From: Polytrichum commune | Lineage: Eukaryota > Streptophyta > Polytrichopsida > Polytrichales > Polytrichaceae | DNA length: 64,000 nt | Reading direction: 5' to 3' | Assembly: GCA_950295325.1 (NCBI GenBank) | Contig: OX485806.1 | Span: 19,034,001-19,098,000 of the forward strand | Shown: one piece after another, positions 58,449-64,000 of the stretch | Layout of the letters: each line of letters begins with the position of its first letter | How positions within the stretch are numbered: the stretch's first letter is position 1 | Notes under the pieces: generated by a model | Database searches by the model: none | What the model was told of the DNA's origin: nothing | The model's input: the letters and a program-made list of their open reading frames with translations, nothing else | Program-made: the position numbers and the translations under genes

Positions 58449-59947
58449 TGTGAGGCCAAACCCCCCACCCTTAAGCGTCCGTAGTCCGAGTAGTGGGTTT
58501 GGGCTCACATTCCTCCGCGGTATTGGATTTGGACTTGGATGAGTCCATAGTGCAAGGTTCACCCTTCAAGTGGTCTTGGATTTAACTAGCTCCTTCATAA
58601 ACCCAGCTCCTTCATAAACCCAGCTTCTTAGCTTCTAACTAAACAAACCCAGCTCCTTCATAAACCCAGCTCTTTACTTTCTAACTAAACAAACCCAGCT
58701 CCTTCATAAACCCAGCTCCTTCATAAACCCACAACTTTGTAGTTGTAATCCCCAACTACCTCACTAATTATTCAAGCCCTTAACTAATCTTCCTACCTAA
58801 TTTCCCTAATTCTACTAACAACCCCTTTCTAATCACACAATTCTTCTCTAATCCTAAAATCCTAAAATCCTAGAGAGGAGAGGGGGAGAGAGAATTTCCT
58901 AACTTCACTAAGACTAACTAATCCACACAAGTATATTTTTGCACTCATCACAACATCAAGTGCTCAACTCTTAAACATGGAACTTGCAACCACGTGTATT
59001 CAAAACATGAACTTTAAGTACCACAAATTGGAATCATGAATTAACTTTAAAATCCTTCACGTCAACACTAATTCTACCAAGAGGTCAAGCCCTCTTCAAG
59101 GCTAACAAGCCTTGGCTCTCAAACTAAAAACTAAGCACACACATGTGCTCCAATATGGCTTCCCACACCCACACTTATAACTCGTGGGGTGCCTTGGAGC
59201 ACAAAGGAAAGAGAGGATGAGTGAGGGAAGAATGAGGGATTATATAGTAAGCTTGAGGGGGTGAGCACCCTCAAGGCTCACGATAAGCCCTTGAGATTTC
59301 CTCCTACTTAGTAGGCGCCAATCCTATCTTCTAAGCCTTCCTCCCTCAAATGATCAACAAGGATCCTAATTCGAACATTTAACTAGCCTTGGCTTTCTAC
59401 CTACCACACTTTACCAAACTTGGGATGCTTCAACCCAAACTTAGCCTCCTTCGCTTTCCGCCGCCATAACTTTCTCCCCTTACTTTCCCAAATCGTCGCT
59501 CACCACTCAATTCAAACCACGATGCTTAACTCGTGATTTGATTGGTGCTTTGAGAATTTGCTTATCCTCCACCTTGCATTCTTCCTTGGGCCTTCCCCAT
59601 TAAGTGGCCATGATGAGGTGGTCCACTTGTGCGCTCCATGTGATCCTCCATTCATCCCAATTCGAATGCACTTGCCTCTTGAGTCACTTTGGTTGTCTCC
59701 ATCCATTTGTACTAGCCTACTCACTAACTACTCAATCCAAGTTCTCCTTACCTATCCTCATTCACTCAAATCCTTCCGAAGGTAAAAACACAATAACAAC
59801 TCACATCCTAGCCTCTTACAACATGGTACTTCTAAGACTAACATTTCACTCTTTTTATATTTTTGTGAAGTAACATGCTACTTCAAAGTGCATCAACTAA
59901 CGTTTCAAGGGTCTAAGACTAAATGTGGGCACCCTTTTGGGCTCACA
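58449..59947 (-). repeat. Gypsy 5' LTR
   Basis: 1,499 bp, direct repeat of 49740-51238 at an offset of 8,709. It carries the promoter for the element (see TATA entry). Confidence 0.95.
59239..59246 (-). promoter_or_regulatory. Candidate TATA box in the gypsy 5' LTR
   Basis: Minus strand TATATAAT, in the right direction for gag-pol transcription and about 790 bp from the LTR's inner end. The same sequence is in the 3' LTR at 50530-50537. Confidence 0.5.
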
Positions 59948-59952
59948 GCAGC
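59948..59952. repeat. Gypsy target-site duplication, right
   Basis: GCAGC, partner of 49735-49739. Confidence 0.9.
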
Positions 59953-62346
59953 CAAGCCCGAAAGGGTGGACGATCAGGTGGGCGCATCGCTCCCAGTTGG
60001 CGTGCAAGCAGTGGATGTCTCCTACGTGGATGCAGCACCGACAACCATCGACACCTCCGACAAGGCCGAGGTCAGTGTAAGTATTCGATCCCCGTGAACA
60101 TTTCAGTATGCAAGTTTTTCTGTTCAAGTGACTGAATCTCCACCTGGATGTTTGATCCAGGTCGGTGATGGCGCGGCATCTTGAAACTAAAAGTGGACTA
60201 GGACGAGTAGAATAAATAGAGTTAGGGGTGTTGATTACCCGGAACTCCTCCCTTGTGGGGAGGAGATGCAATATGTTCGACCATTTATTATAAATAAAGT
60301 GGATTCCTTTGTCTAGCACATGTACTTTCTAGTTTGCATTCAATTGTCCTTAATGATGTCTTGCAATTCACAGGCTTGCCTGCACAACCCAGAACGAGTG
60401 GATGCATCACACACTGCAATTTTGTCTATTCAAACGTCACTCACCCCAATCGACGACGAGCACATCAACCCCTTGCCTATTGTGGTTCCCATACACACTT
60501 CGGATGCAGCGGTGGTCACCCGCGCTCCACCCACGGCCCCGTCACCGCCAGAACATGTGCAAGCTCAGGTTCCATCGCCGCGTATGGCACTCTCGCCGAC
60601 TAGCATCAAACAAGTGGCAAATTCTACAATTAGTGACATCATTCAAGAAGTTATCCAAGTGCCACATTCTACCCAGCCTCCAATTGAGCCCTCACCTTTG
60701 GAGGTTGTCGAGCTATCGCCGCAAGGTGTGGATGATGATGTTGCCAACGAAGAGGCTTCAACTCCACCCGTGGAGTACCCTCAAACAAAGCCACAGTCGC
60801 ATGCGACGGCATCGACGAGTGCTGTCAATGTTATCCCATTGGACTCGTCGAATCCAGAAGCCACCATAAATGCTCCACAAGCAGTTAGGAGGTATTTGAC
60901 ACGTTGGCCACAAGGCGAGAAGGCTCCCCATCCAGTATTCAACAATGTTAGTTGCCAAGATTTCCGGACGACGCACAACAACCAAGACGATCAGAGACGG
61001 CGTGCCGACCTTCTAAAAGTGGTGCCTTCACATGTCAAAGTAAGTTTATTCCATCCAATGCATTCGTTAAAAGGCACGTTAGTTTCGATTGACATATGTC
61101 TATTTCGACCTTTTCACCTCCCCATTTATTTAAATTCGCGTAGTTTTGGGTTCAGGCTCCACAGCATTCGATAGCGCCTTTGGATGCGCCTCCACCAAAA
61201 GACGTCGTCTATGATAAGCTATTTGTTTACGATGACACATACCCAAAGATCAATAGACCTTGCCAAGTTTTCACAAGGGAGATGGGAATCGCGTGTGCTA
61301 AAAGACTAATGTCTAAGTATCCCGAAGATCCTTCCCTAGGGTACTCTGAGCGATGGGAATTCAATCCAATACAGTACGAGGTATTGATCGTGGCCCATTT
61401 CTCCTTGTCGTTCGAGTTCGCCCATACCACACGTGGTTTGGAGGACTACACAATGAACTACTTAATGGTCTAGTCCATCATGCCTAGGTTTGCGAGGTCA
61501 TTCTATGTTTAATTTATATGTAGCACATGTCAGAAGCTCACAGTGGGTTCATGTCGGCAGGCGCCTGCTGCTACACCCAGTCGAAGGTTCATTGTGGTGT
61601 TCGATTTAAACGGCATATTTTGCCACTGTTCCCGACGTAACCCGGGTATGGTAACTGTGCCCACTTGGATAACTTACGATAAAGCACCGGACAAACCTCC
61701 GGCCTTGGTAGGGCCCAAGGTTGTCCTACCTAGACTGGGATACAAGGTGTTTTGGTTGCGGATGTCCTCCATGTTCCATGTTTGCATATGGTCATCCATG
61801 AAAAAATCCACTGTAGACCTTGTGGTGGAATATCTATTTGCCGGGGGCCCAAAACCCGCATTAGTACTTGGCCAAGAGGATTGCACCTTGTTCAAGGACA
61901 TGTGGAACAATGTCGTCATGAACCCTTTGAAGCCAGAAGCTCCTTTGTTTTTGAAAAATTTACTCAACAAGTTTTGGTGGCCGCCTATATCCTTCGATTC
62001 TGGAAGGATCACAGCTGCACCCTCCAACACCATTCTAGTAGACGATTGCCCTTACAAATCTGTTTGCAATCCGGACGAGTGTGGTATCTTTCCCAACCCA
62101 TTCACATCCAATCGGGTGCAAGACGCAGACATGACAAAGGTCCTCCTTCCTTACTTTCAATCATTGTTCTACTCACCAATGTCCGATGCACGCGAATTTG
62201 TGGTTAGCCGTAGGTTTGGGCAACAACCTGTACGGCATAACGATGCAGTCAAGGTGGCAGTTTTGAAATCCAACGGGCTTGAAGAAACCGACTCGGAAAT
62301 TGTAGAAAAATTGCAAATCGATCGAATAGAAGTAGCAAATAAATAA
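59953..62346 (+). CDS. 3' part of the split gene: linker plus FCP1/NIF-type HAD domain
   Basis: Exons: the rest of the interrupted exon (to 60076), 60374-61039, 61156-61380 and 61561-62346. Donors are GTAAGT, GTAAGT and GTATTG, acceptors CAG, all in phase 0. Skipping the element and one GCAGC copy, the frame is continuous from 48685 to the TAA at 62346 (952 codons with the stop), so the gene was open before insertion. The last exon holds an FCP1/NLI-interacting-factor phosphatase domain: motif I VVFDLNGIFC (61603-61617), motif II WSSMKKS (from 61789) and motif III LVDDCPYKSVCNP (around 62038). The first catalytic Asp is kept, but the second of the DxDx pair is Asn, so phosphatase activity may be reduced or lost. 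The middle is a Pro/Ser/Thr-rich linker with QAVRRYLTRWPQGE. Confidence 0.8.
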
Positions 62347-62764
62347 GTAGGATTGTATGTCTAGTAACATTGAACACTATATTCGGTATTTGGAGACTTT
62401 TTGTTGATTATGAGACTATATAAGGATGCACCTTTCAAAATTGGACCAGTAATGACGACTAAAAATTCCATATGTATAATGGTATGCTACTATTATTATA
62501 CATAAAGGCATGGAAGTGAACAAAAATGTGAGGCATACATGAAAATAGTTGCGTATGAAATCACAACTCGTTATGAATGGAAGGGAAGGTGCGAAGAATG
62601 AATGGAAGTTGAATGAATTAATTGGGATTGAAATACAATTATAATGGAAATACCATCAATGTCTTGAGTAACTTGGAATAGCATAGAAAGTAAGCACTTA
62701 AATATGTTCTACACCTAAGCCCATTTAGGGAGTCCGTCCCACTAGTACGCTTCTAGACGTCACA
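62347..62764. other. Spacer between convergent genes
   Basis: About 420 bp of AT-rich DNA between the plus-strand NIF gene and the minus-strand gene that follows; it should contain both 3' ends. No clear element. Confidence 0.5.
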
Positions 62765-63765
62765 CTAGTCCGACCCATTATTTTTTTTTGCGGCTAAGCC
62801 CTTTTTTTTGGCGGCCTCCATGGCTCTAAAAATCTCAGGCCCACGACTGTATCCTTGTGTGTTGCCTGGACAGGAATATGTGTCGTTCTTGCATGTTTCA
62901 GGACGCGCTCCCGAATTGTAAGAGGTGGTATTATAAGTAGAATGCGAGGGTGTTTGCGAAAGGGAACGTCTTGCGCTTCTCCGGAGGGCCAGACAACGAT
63001 CGGACTCGGAAGATGCGGCCTTGAGGGCGTGCCTATCCAAGGAGGACGTGGAGGAGGGCCGGGCACCAAGCGAGCGGGTAACCACCTGCGAAACAACGTC
63101 ATAGGAAGATAAGAATAGGAATGGAGTGGGGAAAATAATGAGGGCGGTTTGGGATGGGCGCTCGTAAAGAGAACGGCACGCAAACGGAAGACAAGGAAAG
63201 CAAAAGCGAGAAAGGGGTTCAGGGTTGAGGAGGGCACCTTGGCTTTGGGGACGTCCATGCGGGGAACGGTGGGAACGAGGGGGGCGTCGACGGGAGCATC
63301 CGGAGCCGATGGAACTATTGCAATTATGTTGGATGGCGGGGGGGAGTCGAGGCGTGGAGGGCCCACGATCGCGGAGGACGTTGCGGGGGGAGGAACGGAG
63401 TCGGCGGGGGAGGTGTGGCAACGGGGGCCTTCCATGCGGAGACACCGGCTCGGCCCGCGACGAGCGACGGCGTCGTCCCTCGAGGGCGAGAGGTGTCCCA
63501 AACGAACGAGCGTCCGTTTCTCCTTGGAGAGGGGGGAGGGCGACGGGGCGTAGGCGCGGGCGACAAGTGGTGGGGGCGGGCTGTTGACGACGCCGTCGTC
63601 GATGCCGACGTCGCGGGAGTAATCCACGGCCGAGGCCGCGTCGACCGCCGAGAACTGGTAGAGGGATGGCATTTGGAAGCCCGTGACGTCGCGGGAAGGG
63701 GAGGCAGGGGGCGAGAGGGGACGGGAAGGGCCGTCGACCACAGGGGCGTCGCATATGGGGGCAGA
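62765..63765 (-). CDS. GC-rich candidate gene, Pro/Ser/Arg-rich, unknown function
   Basis: GC content jumps here compared with the rest of the window. My model has two coding exons on the minus strand: 63765-63238 (after a T-rich tract ending CATAG) and 63085-62765 (after TTTCGCAG), both in phase 0, with a short intron whose donor (GTGCCC) is weak. Exon one reads TGFQMPSLYQFSAVDAASAV followed by Pro/Ser/Ala-rich text; the last exon reads VVTRSLGARPSSTSSLDRHA and ends in a lysine-rich tail, MEAAKKKGLAAKKN. No known domain. All frames are open here because GC-rich DNA has few stops, so coding status is uncertain. More exons may lie upstream. Confidence 0.4.
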
Positions 63766-63876
63766 CTATGGGCAAGAACAACAACAACAACAATCACAAC
63801 AACAAAAGACATCCAAAAACGAAGCAAGCATTAGTAAATGTGAACCACATGATACAAGCAAAGACATGGAGGCATT

Positions 63877-63999
63877 TCAAATCAATTTATTGAGTTTGGC
63901 GAGCCTCATGATGCTCTTGAATACATTATCGCGGGGGCTTAGCGCCGCATTGCCGAAGGGGTTGGACCTAACAAAAAATGGGATGCTACCGGCGTGGAG
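63877..63999 (-). CDS. Partial reading frame at the window edge
   Basis: On the minus strand, 40 codons run in from beyond the window: SIPFFVRSNPFGNAALSPRD, then a basic helix-like end (SIMRLAKLNKLI) and TGA. It could be the C-terminus of another gene or an exon of the gene at 62765-63765 that splices out before the stop (GTATTC after GATAAT). Not recognised. Confidence 0.3.
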   Translation of the reverse strand, partial: LHAGSIPFFVRSNPFGNAALSPRDNVFKSIMRLAKLNKLI

Positions 64000-64000
64000 C

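Larger units (their letters stand above)
49740..59947 (-). mobile_element. Ty3/gypsy LTR retrotransposon, nearly intact and young
   Basis: 10,208 bp with two 1,499-bp direct LTRs (TGTGAG…CTCACA), a 5-bp target duplication, a primer-binding site next to the right-hand LTR and one open gag-pol frame on the minus strand. I noticed a single base difference between the LTRs (T at 50456, A at 59165), indicating recent insertion. No chromodomain follows the integrase. RT text (FAWSYDELKGIP, DGYAGYNQISIALQDIHKTA) is nearer the non-chromovirus (Tat/Athila-type) side of the family than to chromoviruses, as judged by eye. A polypurine tract is not evident at the 3' LTR. Confidence 0.96.

Noticed and set aside
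59512-59873. Open frames inside the gypsy LTRs (also at 50803-51164)
   Set aside because: Identical in both LTRs simply because the LTRs are duplicates; no coding signal of their own.

Overview
This window is nuclear DNA of a land plant, roughly 60% A+T and crowded with transposable elements. It has spliced genes with GT-AG introns. One encodes a 3-ketoacyl-CoA synthase (cuticular wax and very-long-chain lipid synthesis) and another an Lsi2-like silicic acid/arsenite efflux transporter. The elements are typical of plants: an L1-type LINE with a DUF4283-like ORF1, a Ty3/gypsy element primed by what looks like tRNA-Gly, Stowaway and CACTA-like MITEs, and pogo-type DNA transposons. I cannot name the species from sequence alone. 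Bacterial-style features (operons, ribosome binding sites, CRISPR) are absent, and I saw no tRNA or rRNA gene.

Layout. 0.1-1.3 kb: pogo-like deletion derivative. 1.6-2.1 kb: two tandem copies of an unrecognised gene-like repeat. 2.17-9.62 kb: full-length LINE on the minus strand with a 16-bp target duplication and four in-frame stops. 10-16 kb: second LINE fragment, 29-bp tandem repeats, two more copies of the gene-like repeat. 16.56-17.63 kb: second pogo-like element. 18-30 kb: gene-poor DNA with MITEs (five copies of one small family, a 237-bp Stowaway foldback, a CACTA-like element) and degenerate tandem repeats. 30.1-35.4 kb: the KCS gene (three exons), followed by ~310-bp tandem repeats. 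39.2 kb: a perfect 29-bp-arm hairpin. 42.3-44.9 kb: the Lsi2-like gene (three exons). 47 kb: possible hAT remnant. 48.25-62.35 kb: a multi-exon gene with a methyltransferase-like N-terminal piece, a long acidic linker and a C-terminal FCP1/NIF (HAD) domain. This gene is split by a 10.2-kb, nearly pristine gypsy element (49740-59947). 62.8-64 kb: a GC-rich Pro/Ser/Arg-rich candidate gene on the minus strand and a fragment of another reading frame at the window edge.

How the parts relate. KCS and Lsi2-like are independent single genes; nothing suggests a cluster. The main event is the recent gypsy insertion: it sits antisense in an exon with a 5-bp duplication (GCAGC), and the reading frame is continuous across the empty site. 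This implies that the host gene was intact until recently. All introns seen in that gene are phase 0, which supports the exon model.
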